Made by a program: the position numbers and the translations under genes
Shown here: in pieces, positions 45,901 to 56,946 of the stretch
How the letters are laid out: each line of letters begins with the position of its first letter
Numbering within the stretch: position 1 is the stretch's first letter
The notes under the pieces: model-generated
The model's input: the letters and a program-made list of their open reading frames with translations, nothing else
The model's database searches: none
What the model was told of the DNA's origin: nothing
Source: Leptasterias polaris
Taxonomy: Eukaryota > Echinodermata > Asteroidea > Forcipulatida > Asteriidae
Reading direction: 5' to 3'
Length of the DNA: 64,000 bases
NCBI GenBank assembly: GCA_037783415.1
Contig: JAZGTN010000070.1
Span: 11,229,001 to 11,293,000, forward strand

Positions 45901-48900
45901 TATTCGACACAACTGTCCGTGCCCACCAGCGGTATAAATTTGTTAAGCTTTTTTTTTTTGCTTCTGGAGTTTCAATTTCCTTTGAAAATACTGTTGCCAC
46001 AATAAAACCCTGACTTGACAAAGGAAAGATAACAAAGGTTCTTATAATAAGTACCAGGATTTAATGTTGTCTTGTGAGAAAATATAATTCACAGAATCTC
46101 GGCCGCGAGCCACACAGCGTATAATATGCCATGGTACATGTATGCTGGAATCTCGGAACACTCGGACCTTCCTCCCATTGAGCCGAAGACAATGGTAAAA
46201 AATAGTGGCAGCCTGTCCATTCTTGTATGCCACATTTGTACAACAACAGGACAATGGTCTTGAAATGGGGATTACACAATAGCCCCAGAAAAAGCTATAT
46301 TACATGTACATGGCATCATTGCCAGTACCATGTGTCCCTCTGTATGGGTGAAACGAGGCGAAGCCCAATTGGTGCATGCTTGCCCACACAACACAATGGA
46401 AAGTCTAGGTGATTATTTCCATCAGCTGTCCGGTTGCCAGGAAAAAATTGAGTAGGCCAGTCCAGAGAATTTGGAGGATATTCACGTCATCCGACGTAAA
46501 GTGGTTAAGAGGAGCATTTTTTATTTTCCAAAGGGCACTTCCATTGGAAATTCTTAAGAGTCTTTGGGAAACTTCTGAAGGCAGTATTGGCATTTTTATT
46601 CTTTTAAAAGCAAGACACTTAAACATAATCTCTACATTCTTCAGTTGGGAGGTACATGTAAAGCTATACACGTGTACGTGTACATGTACATGTAGGTACA
46701 CCATGTGTTTTGTAATGCACATTAAAGATCCCAGTCACCTAATTGTTAAATAGAAGGGGGGTTTAACTCTGCGTTTCTGGCATGGTTGGTTGGCTGCAGA
46801 TTCAGGCCTGCCATTACATACTGTGCAAGAAGACCACAGAGGGCATAGCCTCTGTTGCTCTGGGCCCAATGTCATGGCTCTGCTTACCGTAAGCAAAGAA
46901 TTGGCGCTTACGGAAGCAGGGATTTCCGCGCTAACATCAAGTGTATTTCACGAGTTAGCAGGGAATTTTTGCTTGTGCGCGTGCGTAGTCTTTGTTACTA
47001 CATGTAGGCATTCTACGCTTACACAGCTAGGGTAGAAATTTGGCGCTTGCTCGGTAGGCGGAGAATGGTGATCGCAAGCGCAGCATTCGGCTGTAAGCAG
47101 AGCCATGCAATTGGGCCCTGGTCTTGGCCTTGGTGCTGGACCCAAACCCAGACTATGACAGCACCAGATCTTGAGCCCGGTGCACGAGACCCCCTCGGCC
47201 ATCACACCATGGCAATATTTCAGATGGCAATATTTCAGATGGCCCATTCACGCTTTCATCAAACTGAGATGATTAAGCTTTTAGAACACTATCCATTATT
47301 TATCATTTAAAGAAAAGTATAATTGAAACTTTACATGTACTTACAGGCACAAGGCATCCTAGGAAAAATAATATCCATATTAATTCTGAGTTTTTCTCCT
47401 CTTGTGTTGTCAACAAACAACTCTGGAATAACCTGGAAGAAAACATACATAAATAAATATAATTAATACTTAACACACAAAAATCATTTTTTATGTCTGA
47501 AAATGACAAATATAACCAAAAAAGTCTAAACACAGTTTGTCTGGGGCCCATGCTTACATTACAAACTGTATGCCTCCCAAACAATTGTGTGGTTTCTATT
47601 CTCAAAGCTTACTAAATACTTGGTGGTAAGCGTCCTGAGAAATAATTTCATCTGAAATGCCCCCATTTAATACATGCCGTTGATTGCAAATCAATAAAAT
47701 ATATTGAAAACTTTAAATCTCCAAAACTCACATCAAGGGGAGTTTTAAACTTTTAAAGTGTTGGTACCCGCGTTACCTCACTAAACATGGATGGATTCCA
47801 CGTCTTGATGAAAATACCTTGACAGTTTTTTGCTGTTTTCTCAACAAGTAAACAGTGCACAGGTGTCTTACATTGTGTGAACAATTTGGCCATTAAATCA
47901 GCGTTTTTACAAAAACCAATGACCCTACCTTTAATTGTCTATAAATAAAAGAATCATTGCATACCTGCCAACATTTAAACCTCAGCAATAGGAACACCAA
48001 TTTTACGAGTCCACAGATAGCGACGCAAGAAGTCGTGCGAGTAAAGCTTATAAATAATTGTACACATTCAAATGATGTACGTATTTAATGCAATGTACAA
48101 AAATCATTGTATCCCATAAGAAAATCCTCTTTTGCCAGAACTTTTGGATCGTGTCCATTGCTGTCTCTTGTCAGAAACAGGAATGTTCAGATTTTTTGCG
48201 GCCTGTAATCAGGTACATTGTAATCTCAAAAAACTAAACAATTCCAATTAAATCTGAACAGTTTGCAGGTATGTCATTGTAAATATGTAATCTTTATGTG
48301 AGTTTTCACGTTACAATTCCATTTAGCATTTGATATTCTCTTCTCATAGGGGCCTATTCTGTTTTTTGTGGCCTAATATTTTATGACAAGTGTTTCTTTG
48401 TATGAAGAAATTCTAATGTTATGTAGGCCTACTTCATTGTAAAACCGTTCAAAATTCAGCCCTTGGGCTGCAACAAATCGATAATTTACAATTCAATACA
48501 ATTCAAGGCTGGAATCTAATTGAATTGAATTAATATTTACTTTCTATAGAATCTAATAATACAAGTTGTACATAGATTTTGTGCTTTTGTGCCTTTAATA
48601 ATTACCTTGAATATTCCACTTACATGTAGAACTATTGTCGACATACCAGCTAGTTTATTTTTGTACCTACTGTATGTACATGTGTGTATATGTAGGTGTA
48701 CGATTAGAGGTTTCTTGGAAAAGGTCAAAACAATACAATGCCAGCAGGGGCAAAGGGTGGGCTTAATGCAACTGGTACATAGGGGGCTTACATTTCAATT
48801 CTACGAAATGTCTTTGTTATGTCTCATACATCTTTTGTTTGATTAATGATTATTTGTAATTGATGGACATCTTTGAAAAAAATAGTGTTCCACTGAATGG

Positions 48901-51900
48901 TTTTCCCAGGATAAACAAGAAATAAATAAATAGTCAGCCCCTGTGTGATGAGTCAGTATCAATCACGATGGTGGCAGAATCCTGAAGGTCTTCTCACCTA
49001 AATAAAGCCATGTTCGCATTGGACCTATTGGGGATAACTTAGCAAATGGGTACCTTGACTAATATAAGTCCAGTGCGAACAGCCATAAAAATTGTATCCA
49101 GGTAACTTAACTTAAAGTGGCCGAATAAATGGGTAATTTATGGGTAATGGGTAGTTTATCTACCCTCTACCCAGGTAAACTAACCAAGCCAAAAAAAGTC
49201 CAGTGCCGACAGCCCAGAAAGATTTCACCCAGGTAAGTTTTAACCGAGTCCAAGGTACATGTAGTTTAACCAGCCACCTTCTGCCCAGGTACAATAACCT
49301 GGGCAGACTAACCAAGCCAAAAAAAGTCCAGTGCGGATGCATTTTCCCGGTAAAACCAGCCAGTAAAATACCACGCCCCGTTTACTTCACAGCTTTACTT
49401 ATGTTATGACACACAGAAGTGAACCAGAACGTTCATGTACTGCTGGTGATATTTACACTCATATCTCAGAAATTGCATCCCTTTGCTTGCGTTGTTTCGT
49501 CCAACCTTTTTTTGCGGTGCTTCCCTTAAACCATTGTTAACAAGCTACGTCATGTGATTTGTTACATCCGGTTAAATGTCACAGGCGCAGCAACCTCATG
49601 TGTTAATGTGTTACAGTTAATTGGTTTGTTGCACCATCATCTCGGTTAGTTCACCTACATCTAATAATCCAAGTGCGGACACCGGTAAAATTGACCCATT
49701 GGAATTTATTTTTACCCTATGGAAAAGTAAATGTTAAGTAATTAGGTTATACACCCATGATCCGACACCCCTATGTTCTGACACACCTGGTGTGTTTTCC
49801 TAACCCTAACCCTAACCCAAAACCTAACCTCAACATGTAAATTACGAAGAGGTTTTAGGAACATAGGGTTGTCAGAACATACATGTAGGTGTGTCGGAAT
49901 ATAGAGCAGTCACCAAATATTAATCCAATGCACATGTGGCTTAAGTCTTAATCAACAGTTAGTGGATACTGGTCAGGGAACGATTTTGTCCAGTAATTTT
50001 ACTTAGCAAAATATATAGACTAAACATGTTTGGTGCACACTGAATGCTAATATTGAGTAGCAAATGATGATTTTTTAGTAGCAACTGATACATTTTGCAG
50101 AGCATTTTGCTCTGCTATACATGGAAAATCGTTCACTGCTGGTCCCTGTTCTCTAGTTCTTACTTCTTACCTCTTTTGTCAAGTAATAGTTGAGTTCTGA
50201 CATAAACAGCACTGTCATTAGAATGGCACTGATGATGGTGACTGTGAAAGACAGAATAAAATATTTTTAAATATCAAAAAGACACATTGATTTTTCCCTG
50301 ACTGATGATAAAGTTCATGGCAGCACAGGGTTCTCCCCAGGATTTTTCTAAATTCTGTGGGCATTCTGGACCCATATTTTGGTAGTTTGGCCAAAGTTTG
50401 GCCAAAGTTTGGCCAAAAGTTTGGCATCATCTGGAGTTAAGTTGGATGACATGAAGCAGTCTATGAAAACAGAATGAAGAAGCGTGTGGATAATACGTGT
50501 AGTCCAGGATATTCATCACCCAGCGAATGAGTTTTTCCAGCTGATGCCTTTAGAGGAAGAAGTGCAAAAACTGACCACTTTAAGAATAGTTTTTTACCAT
50601 CGGTCGTGCGAGTTTTTAATGGGAACTTTTTATGATAGGAGTAATGTAGTTTCAGGTTTTTATACATTTTGTTATTGCATTGATTGTGTATCATATAGTC
50701 TGTTTTATCGTATTATTTTATTTTTTTTTAAATGTTAAAATACTATAATTTTTAATGATGATGTGAGACAAATATTTCAAAATCCTGTGATCATTTTTAA
50801 TCATTGGCTAAATAAACAATTATAATTCTAATTCTAAAGGACACTGATTTAGAACAAGGTCTTTAGAATAATTTCTACTTGGTGTTTATCTTGGTTTAAA
50901 AAGCCCTAATGTGCAATCTGGAGCATTTTGAATGGTTTGATATTGATGATTTTTGTGAATTTGATCTTTAAAAACTTGTTTGCGTATCAGCCAAAATTTG
51001 GCAAAGAGGCGCGCAATTTGTACCTATCGGCCAAATACGCTAGCTGGTGCATGGGGAGAAGCCTGCAGCACCAATCCTTTTGTGAAATATCTATCCATGA
51101 AAAAGAATGTCAATTTCAAGAAAATAGCACTTGAATTGAAGCATACTGCCAATTGCATATTTCCACTGGCGTGATAAAATAAACCTGTGCACGTGAAACT
51201 GGTTTTTTTGCACACAAACGCGAGTTTGATAAAAATATCGTGTTATTATTGTTGTATCAAACAAACAACTTTGTAGTTTAATCAGGAATGAAACTGACGA
51301 TCTTGGCCAACTAGTTTATTGGTAATTTTTCTTTTCATTTGTTGATTTACACACCCTTTTTTACTAATAAAAATTTAATTTCGATTTTTAGTTTTTTCTT
51401 TTGACCCACCCACCCACAATTTCTGGGGAAAACAATTACAAAATAAATAAAAATAAAAAAAATTAAATTAACATTGACTATTCTGAATGGTTCTGAATGG
51501 CCCCTAAAACCAATAATGCAACAAATGCATCATCCCTTAAAACCAAATAATTAATAGTGGACAATTTTATGTTTTCTAAGAAAGCTCAAAGCTTTTAGAT
51601 TAATTGCACAATGAATTTTCATACATGGAATGTTGTACATTTTATGTACATAATGCAACATTCACTCTACAACTCCATTGATTTACTGACAAAACTTACA
51701 GAACCTCTGGCTCAGAGGTTAGACATTGGGATGTTGTGTTGGCTCAATGTCTGTTGAGCAAACCTTTGAAACTGTTCAGTGACTACTAGCCTGTGTGAGA
51801 GCAGGCTGTTTAAGAGGTCATTTACAAAACACTGAGAGAACTCATTTGTTAACTAGGGTCCTTCTTTTACTGTGACAAACTCATTATTCAGCATTCATGT

Positions 51901-54900
51901 ATTAGGCCAAAAGAAACAAACATGTTTAGCGTCCCCGCCCCCTTCCTTTTTAGCGTACGCTTTTATTTTTTTTCATCTTTTTTTCTTTTTACGAAAAAAA
52001 AGATAGGAACAATTTTAACGATCTCTGACAAAAAAATTTAATTTAAAAATAAACAAGATCAAATTTTTAGACTTTACCGGACCGAAAAAAGCTGGCAACC
52101 ATTTTGAAAATAGCCCGACCGGTTGTCTTGAAAAATAAGTCAGGCGGCCATTTTTGGTAGAAAAAAGGTAAAGAAAAAAAAGGCCCTCCTTCCTTTTTTT
52201 TAAAAAGGCATGACGCTAAAGCATGTTTAAAAAAAAAAAAATTTGCCTCATGGTCTTTGTAACTCGAGACTATTACCATGGTAGCATATTATTTCTCTAT
52301 CTAGCATATAATCTTATGACCACCGTTTGCCAGCCAGCAGAGTCTTTCCCAATATGAACACTGCGAAAAGTACAGTACAATTAATATACCATAACAAATT
52401 ACACATTACGTCATTTAGAACATTTCGTAATTGGTACATTAACTGTGTTGACAAGTACAATCTATTTTTGTTTTAATTGTGTGGGTTGAAATATTACTCT
52501 CAACCCTTCTTGAGAAATTCAAAAGAGATGAAACCTATGTCTGTTGCAGTCACCATCAAAAGATGGGTGCAATATGCTTCACCAAAAGAAAAAGTACCAC
52601 CCAACCAAAATTACACAACCTAATACCCATGGTGTCAAAAAACTGATTATGTTTCTACACTAAAGATTGAACAAAATTAGCTGACAGTTAATGTGTTGTA
52701 CTAAACACTCAACAAAAAGTATTAAATAATTACCACATTACCAATAATAATTGTATTTCACATCGATTTGGCAAGAAAGTTTTTTATAAACATTTAAAAT
52801 TTCAGTTATGTTCCCCTCCTATGCTGCAGCGTGCATAAATATGCAAATATTCGTTAGTATGGAGTGCACATTGCATCAAAAATAGATCATAAAAATAGTA
52901 TGTGCAGATATTGTCAATGTCTTTTTTAAAATTTAATACTACAAACTACAGACATATGACCGAGGTTGAGATGATACTACATGTACTAGTTGCTTATAGT
53001 TCTAGGAGTAATTCTTGTTAAGACAATGTTTGTGATTAATCTTGAGTTAAATTTGTTCGTCAATGTTTGTGATTAATCTTGAGTTAAATTTGTTCGTCAT
53101 TCAATTTTCCAGGTGTTTTTTTAAAATTGGAAATCATTAGCTGAAGTTAATTCAAATTGCTCACCACTAATGAGTATGTACAAAATGAACAATGTTCACT
53201 ACTCCATGTACAAGCACAGAGGAAGTGATTGTACAGATTGAAACAATTGATCATTGTTTTAGTCAAAACATTAATTAATTACAGGCAAAGTATTGGATTG
53301 GTCATGTCATAAGAATTTTTTTTTAAATAAACAAATAAAATAATCAAAGTTTGTTTCAATCTGAGGAATGAGGCATTGCTCACAAAAAAAAGTCTTGAAA
53401 ACAGGCGTAGAATCCCACAGAGGCTGTGGCCTTTGCTGCCCAGATCTTGACCTCGATGCCCCTTTTAAAAATGTCCAATGAAAGTGCCCTATGCAAGTGA
53501 AAATGGATGGCCTTGCCCTCTTACAGATGAAATTTCATGCCTGCCTGAAACAAGGATCAACATTTTCCAAGGTGTGTTGACATGATGGCATATCAATCTT
53601 ATTGTTATTCCCTGGAGTTAGATTTCAATTGAGCTTTTGGGAATAGCTACTCTGGGCTGGCTAGAGAAGTACAAGTAGTTCAAAGTGCATGACTTCCCTA
53701 AATCTGAGGAAAACTTAGCTGTACTTTTTGTTCAGTTGGCAGACATAAACGTCTCAATTCTGATTAAAAGGTCAAATGATCTCATCCCTGTGATCTGAAA
53801 GGTCAATCACTGATTGTGAATCCTTTAATTTCATTCAAAATTTAACTGTCAATGGCAATCAAAATCACCATTGCTCATTCTAGATCAGATTCACTGTAAA
53901 AAGTGCATTCAAAACAGGCCCAATAAGATTTTATTGTGTTTGGACTATATATACAGTGACGTCCTTGATATAAGGTATCATTTTCAGGGTGGACAAAATT
54001 TGTCCATCTATAATTCAAGTTATTCAACCTTAAATCTATTAAAAGCTGCGGATTTCATCTCAAAATTTTCATAGATGAAGACAATTTGGGGTGTTTTGAT
54101 ATCAACATTTCACTATTATTAAGCCCTTTTCACACTGTTCTTAATCCCCCTGTGGAATACAGTCCTGGGGAGGCCCAGGAGTTGTTTTACCCCGCGATTA
54201 CCCCGGCGCACTTTCACACTGTCCCCGCCTAGTCCCTATTCTAGTCTACTGATTGCACGTTTCTAGAATACCCCAGGGTTTTATCGCTTACTCCTATTCC
54301 AGAGCAGGGGTGGCTATTTCCCAGGGGTATGCCCAATTGCCAGGCAGGGTAGATCAGGGGTAAAGCGATCCAAGGGTAACAACAGCGCCGGCCATTATTT
54401 CCCGGGGTTGCCCCTGGGGTATAGTAGAGTAGTGTGAAAAGAGCTTTAGGCCTACTCTCTCATCATAAGGTTCACGTACATTCTTTTGTTGAAAAGATTG
54501 AACGATTTAAATAAACGTTTGATTCATCTCTTCATTTCCCGCTTGCATACATCATACATGACATGCAATGGCAAATTGCAGCATAAGACGGTTGTGTGTA
54601 TTTCACAATTACAATTTTTCATCAATGCGAACTGCAGTGTGTGTTATCATCAATATCAGTGTCCTCGCAGTTACAAATACACACATGACATAACATGCAT
54701 TCAATGGGTATGAGTCATGACCCTGGAGTGTTGAATTTTTTTTTAAGTTTGCTGACTTTTTAATGTTGAAGTACCCTTAATTAATAATTTTTATCAAAAG
54801 AATTATCTCATTTTGGCAGTAATAAATAAGATACTTTATTTTATTTTATGAATGAAATTGTGTCTGAGTCACGTGGTCAGATAAAAAAAAAAATCCCCAA

Positions 54901-56487
54901 AATTTGAAATTGAGCAAACTGAAAAATCTACTTAACTTAGGCCTAGGCTAAAATTCCGCAGCACGCCACCACTCTAGCTCCCTCAATATCTGGCCGATTA
55001 CTCTAAATATTAGTCTTACCAGTCAAGATGGGTTAACTGAATAAATACAGCAAAAAAAACAGGAAAATTGAACAATTCTAAAGGCCTTAAAAAGGCGTCA
55101 GAAAATCGCAAAAGCTTCGTCGAAAATAAACACCATTTTGTTTTCGTTTTCCTGCTGTGTGTGTGTCCGGGTAAATGTGCAATACTCCAATGAGTCGGTC
55201 ATCGTTCATGCGCATTGGAAAATTCACCAGGACTTGTTGATTTATGGAATGGGTAAGCCAGCTACAGTGGCCTCTGATGTGATGAACATACCCCCATTGA
55301 AGGATGATTCAAAAAAGGGAAAAATAGCCCAAATTCCACATAATCATAACTATTGCCGCTACAAACATACCCCCATTGAAGGATGATTCAAAAAAGGGAA
55401 ATAATAGCCCGATATTGCCCTTATGAACATGAACTTACCCATGACTTGTACTAATGAAATAATCCAAAAGAACCTTTCATGTGACTAATATGTAAAGCAG
55501 GTTTTAGTTCATAAACTCCTGAATATTCAGTTTATGCAAACTATTCGACAATTACTGCTGATTTTAATATTCATAGGAAATTAAATATTCATTATGACCT
55601 TTTACTAAACAGGTAATGGGAGAAATTTGTAGAACTATCAAACCAATTTTGGTATCAATCCCTCATAGAGTCATAGTCATAGCCTAACGGTAAATAGGCT
55701 CTTGCTCTTGTGCATATAATTTGTTCTCTCTTGATACAGGTTCAATTCCCGGTAAGTACATTGCATTATTTAATTGCTTGCAAATGTTCAATTCCTTCCA
55801 CAGAGAGTGAGTGAATGATGGGGAGAGGTAGTGGGGGAGGAGGAAAGAAGACTGGGGAGAGGGGGAAAGAAGCGTGTTTTTTATTTTTCAAATTTTAGGA
55901 TTTTTCGAAAAATATTCTTTTGTATAAATCGGTCCCCTATGAAAACTATTTATTTTACATTTTGGGGTACTAACCCTATCGATAGAATACATCCTCAGGT
56001 GTATATTGGTAAAAAAAATATATAAAAAAACGTCCAGAAGGTGGTGGCGTGCTCCGGAAACTTTTCCTAGGCCTATAGTAGTACTTGCACTAAAAACTGC
56101 ACTGGTTGCCAGGCTGACAGTGACAGTCTAGTCCACTACAGTCGCATCCATGGACACATATATACATGTAGGCCTACCTGGCCTAGCCTACATTATTGAC
56201 GATCGCATTTCATTTGTAGTCAGCCGACATATAAACATCAATCAATGGTTTGTGCAGTGCCAACCCAATGCACAACTTCAGAGCGTAGGCTATCCCTACC
56301 TACTAATCTAGCCGATCGCGATACTATTTGTACACTTTTCTGTCCTCGCGATCGAAACGTCGTGAATTTTTTTTAAAAGTTTGAACTTACCTGCTGCTCC
56401 ACCAAATGTCTTTACCCTAAAATCATCCAAAGTTTTAGGATAAGCATCAAACTGGCGCAATCTACTTAACACATTTTTCGTGTCCAT
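36950..56487 (-). CDS. ERGIC3: ERGIC3, ER-Golgi intermediate compartment protein 3 (11 exons)
   Basis: Exons in transcript order are 56391-56487, 50171-50241, 47345-47432, 45651-45814, 43104-43174, 41440-41605, 40283-40372, 38915-39011, 38120-38327, 37402-37457 and 36950-37029. They give 1188 nt, 395 residues plus TAA, with all phases consistent and GT-AG borders (human 383 residues). ERGIC3/Erv46 is a cargo receptor cycling in COPII vesicles between ER and Golgi, usually paired with ERGIC2. The N-terminus has [18 protein letters not shown], and a first membrane helix ([16 protein letters not shown]) spans exon 2. Lumenal signatures follow: [53 protein letters not shown] [14 protein letters not shown] and [21 protein letters not shown] second helix ([20 protein letters not shown]) precedes the cytosolic tail [12 protein letters not shown]. 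Confidence 0.95.
37533..37920 (-). repeat. MITE family A, copy 3 (ERGIC3 intron 9)
   Basis: It is inverted relative to copies 1 and 2. It starts aaagcaaagtatacctttgg and ends ccaaacgtataccttccctt. The interior contains ggtggtcgcatttttgagag and cctgtgaaaatttcatttcg. Confidence 0.7.
38445..38795 (+). repeat. MITE family B, copy 3 (ERGIC3 intron 8)
   Basis: It contains ggtaagtgtcaaagaccatt, ccacacttgatgtgacccaa, aaataacaaacctgtgaaag and ttcccaatgttat, in the same order as 9772-10120. The outermost bases are eroded. Confidence 0.65.
39780..39920 (-). repeat. SINE of the second tRNA-like family with (ATT)n tail (ERGIC3 intron 7)
   Basis: The minus strand shows CACCTCTGTGGACCCCAG, GTTCGAATCCCACATTGG and GACCAGAGC. 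It then runs into a (TAATAATAATGATAA)-type tail near 39775-39800 and an AATAACTTTATTTATTT end. Confidence 0.6.
40080..40260 (-). pseudogene. LINE C-terminal remnant (ERGIC3 intron 7)
   Basis: The minus frame reads [18 protein letters not shown], then [13 protein letters not shown]. This is the C-terminal (W-N-x-x-P ... F-K-x-x-L-K-T-x-L-F) motif of L2/CR1-type LINE proteins. No upstream domain remains. Confidence 0.6.
40700..40830 (-). pseudogene. LINE C-terminal remnant (ERGIC3 intron 6)
   Basis: The minus frame reads [16 protein letters not shown], then [14 protein letters not shown], again the L2/CR1-type C-terminus, but of a different lineage from the 40080-40260 fragment. Confidence 0.6.
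41084..41363. repeat. MITE of the cttggtgcaagac family, copy 2 (ERGIC3 intron 6)
   Basis: The ends are tagtcttggtgcaggcg and acgtcttgcaccaagacta. The interior shares attatcacgcaactatcc, gagggcgctgttggg and cgccctctatcggtggaata with copy 1 at 10684-10919. It is 280 bp against 236 bp in copy 1, so one copy carries indels. Its right end is about 75 bp from ERGIC3 exon 6. Confidence 0.75.
41662..41853. repeat. MITE of the catagagctgctt family (ERGIC3 intron 5)
   Basis: It opens ggggccaatttcatagcttt and closes agctctatgaaattgggccc. It shares the atgtcacacgtacaatttgt interior with 42801-42993. It starts about 57 bp from ERGIC3 exon 6. Confidence 0.75.
42801..42993. repeat. MITE of the catagagctgctt family, best copy (ERGIC3 intron 5)
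   Basis: The ends ggcccaatttcatagagctg and cagctctatgaaattgggcc are a perfect inverse. The inner arms also pair (cttttaagcacaaa against ttctgcttaag only partly). The length is 193 bp. It ends about 110 bp from ERGIC3 exon 5. Confidence 0.8.
43645..43718 (+). repeat. tRNA-like sequence (SINE head) in ERGIC3 intron 4
   Basis: Over 74 bases there is an acceptor-like GGGCTGG / CCAGTCA pairing (six of seven pairs), a D arm GTAGCTCAGTTTGTAGAG, an anticodon-stem-like GCCGG...CCGG, and a T arm GTTGGTTCAAGTCCCGC. There is no proper U33-containing seven-base anticodon loop, so I read it as a tRNA-derived SINE head or pseudogene and not a functional tRNA. Confidence 0.6.
43846..44144. mobile_element. 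piggyBac-like MITE with TTAA duplication (ERGIC3 intron 4)
   Basis: TTAA stands at 43842-43845 and 44145-44148. The ends are CTCGTTGACTGCCG and CGGCAGTCAACGTG. A subterminal palindrome (ctacgagtatactcgtag and a related unit ctacgagtatattcgtag) sits near the left end, like the hairpins of the 8166-8931 element. There is no transposase. Confidence 0.75.
44240..44770 (+). repeat. Intronic repeat R1, copy 1 (ERGIC3 intron 4)
   Basis: It shares with 52495-53065, in the same order, cttgagaaattcaaaagaga, caccatcaaaagatgg, aagtaccacccaaccaaaa, tatggagtgcacattgc, gaggttgag and gtaattcttgttaaga. It has no terminal repeats I can see and no stable frame. Confidence 0.7.
46405..46745. repeat. Likely dispersed-repeat segment ending in gcacattaaagatccc
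   Basis: The stretch ends tgtgttttgtaatgcacatt followed by aaagatcccagtcacc, the type of 3' end seen on repeats in related genomes, preceded by a TACATGTA-rich run. I cannot place it in a family. Confidence 0.3.
46862..47118. repeat. Foldback MITE with gggcccaat ends (ERGIC3 intron 3)
   Basis: The left end is gggcccaatgtcatggctct and the right end is agagccatgcaattgggccc; inner arms contain gcttaccgtaagc and gctgtaagc. It shares the GGGCCCAAT edge with the catagagctgctt family but has a different interior. Confidence 0.65.
47125..47212 (-). repeat. tRNA-Leu-derived SINE fragment (ERGIC3 intron 3)
   Basis: The minus strand carries GAGGGGGTCTCGTGCACCGG, CTCAAGATCTGGTGC and GGGTTTGGGTCC, a degraded tRNA-like head. 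It abuts the foldback at 46862-47118. Confidence 0.45.
49020..49370. repeat. Tandem repeat of about 128 bp (ERGIC3 intron 2)
   Basis: The words aagtccagtgc and aactaaccaagccaaaaaa recur at about 49068, 49197 and 49325, about 128 bp apart. Each is linked to ccaggta and agtttaacc blocks. Confidence 0.65.
50460..50830 (+). pseudogene. LINE 3' end remnant (ERGIC3 intron 1)
   Basis: The plus frame reads [18 protein letters not shown], the conserved C-terminus of a LINE protein (F-x-x-S-F-L-P-x-x-V-R-x-x-N). A non-coding tail ends ctaaataaacaattataatt. It overlaps ERGIC3 intron 1 in the antisense direction. Confidence 0.6.
51913..52235. repeat. MITE with aaacatgtttagcgtc ends (ERGIC3 intron 1)
   Basis: The left end is aaacatgtttagcgtc and the right end gacgctaaagcatgttt. 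The interior is rich in T and A homopolymers, with ttccttttt inversions. Confidence 0.6.
52495..53065 (+). repeat. Intronic repeat R1, copy 2 (ERGIC3 intron 1)
   Basis: This is the counterpart of 44240-44770 in the same orientation about 8.3 kb away. It is followed at 53025-53098 by a 35-bp exact tandem duplication containing tgtttgtgattaatcttgag. Confidence 0.7.
54121..54446. repeat. MITE with aagcccttttcacact ends (ERGIC3 intron 1)
   Basis: The left end aagcccttttcacact and right end agtgtgaaaagagctt are inverse. The interior is C/G-rich and full of cccc(a/g)gg blocks, unlike the AT-rich surroundings. A second ctttcacactgtcccc lies inside, near 54212. Confidence 0.65.
55284..55405. repeat. 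Direct duplication with cccccattgaaggatgatt
   Basis: The block acatacccccattgaaggat and its continuation tgattcaaaaaagggaaa occurs at about 55287 and about 55366, roughly 79 bp apart, with near identity. Confidence 0.7.
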
Positions 56488-56946
56488 GATGTCGGTAGTG
56501 CAGTATTATTTGATTTAACGTTAAATTTTCAATCACGATAGATAGTGAGTGCCCGTGCTTCCTGTACAGTCTGTGTATTTCTTTATTACCGGCAAATCTT
56601 ACGTGTTGTACTTTGTACATACAGTGAATCAAACCAAAATTGACTGCTCAAATAAATATCAAATACAATTTCATATTTTAAACTTAGAATAAAATTGACA
56701 AAAAATAGATTAAATATAAATATCTAGCTCTAAAATTATAGCATTCAACATATTTTATAGGTAAATAATAACATTATGACGTTTTTATATATAATGTTAA
56801 AGATGTTTATATTATACCATACACCTATTTGCAAAGGACTACGATACCTGCCACTGGAGGGCGCACTTCTAAAATAAAAGCCAAAGCACGAGTGCATCCT
56901 GTCACAATTAGTCTTCGCAATAATTTCAGTTATTTTTACCTTAAAA

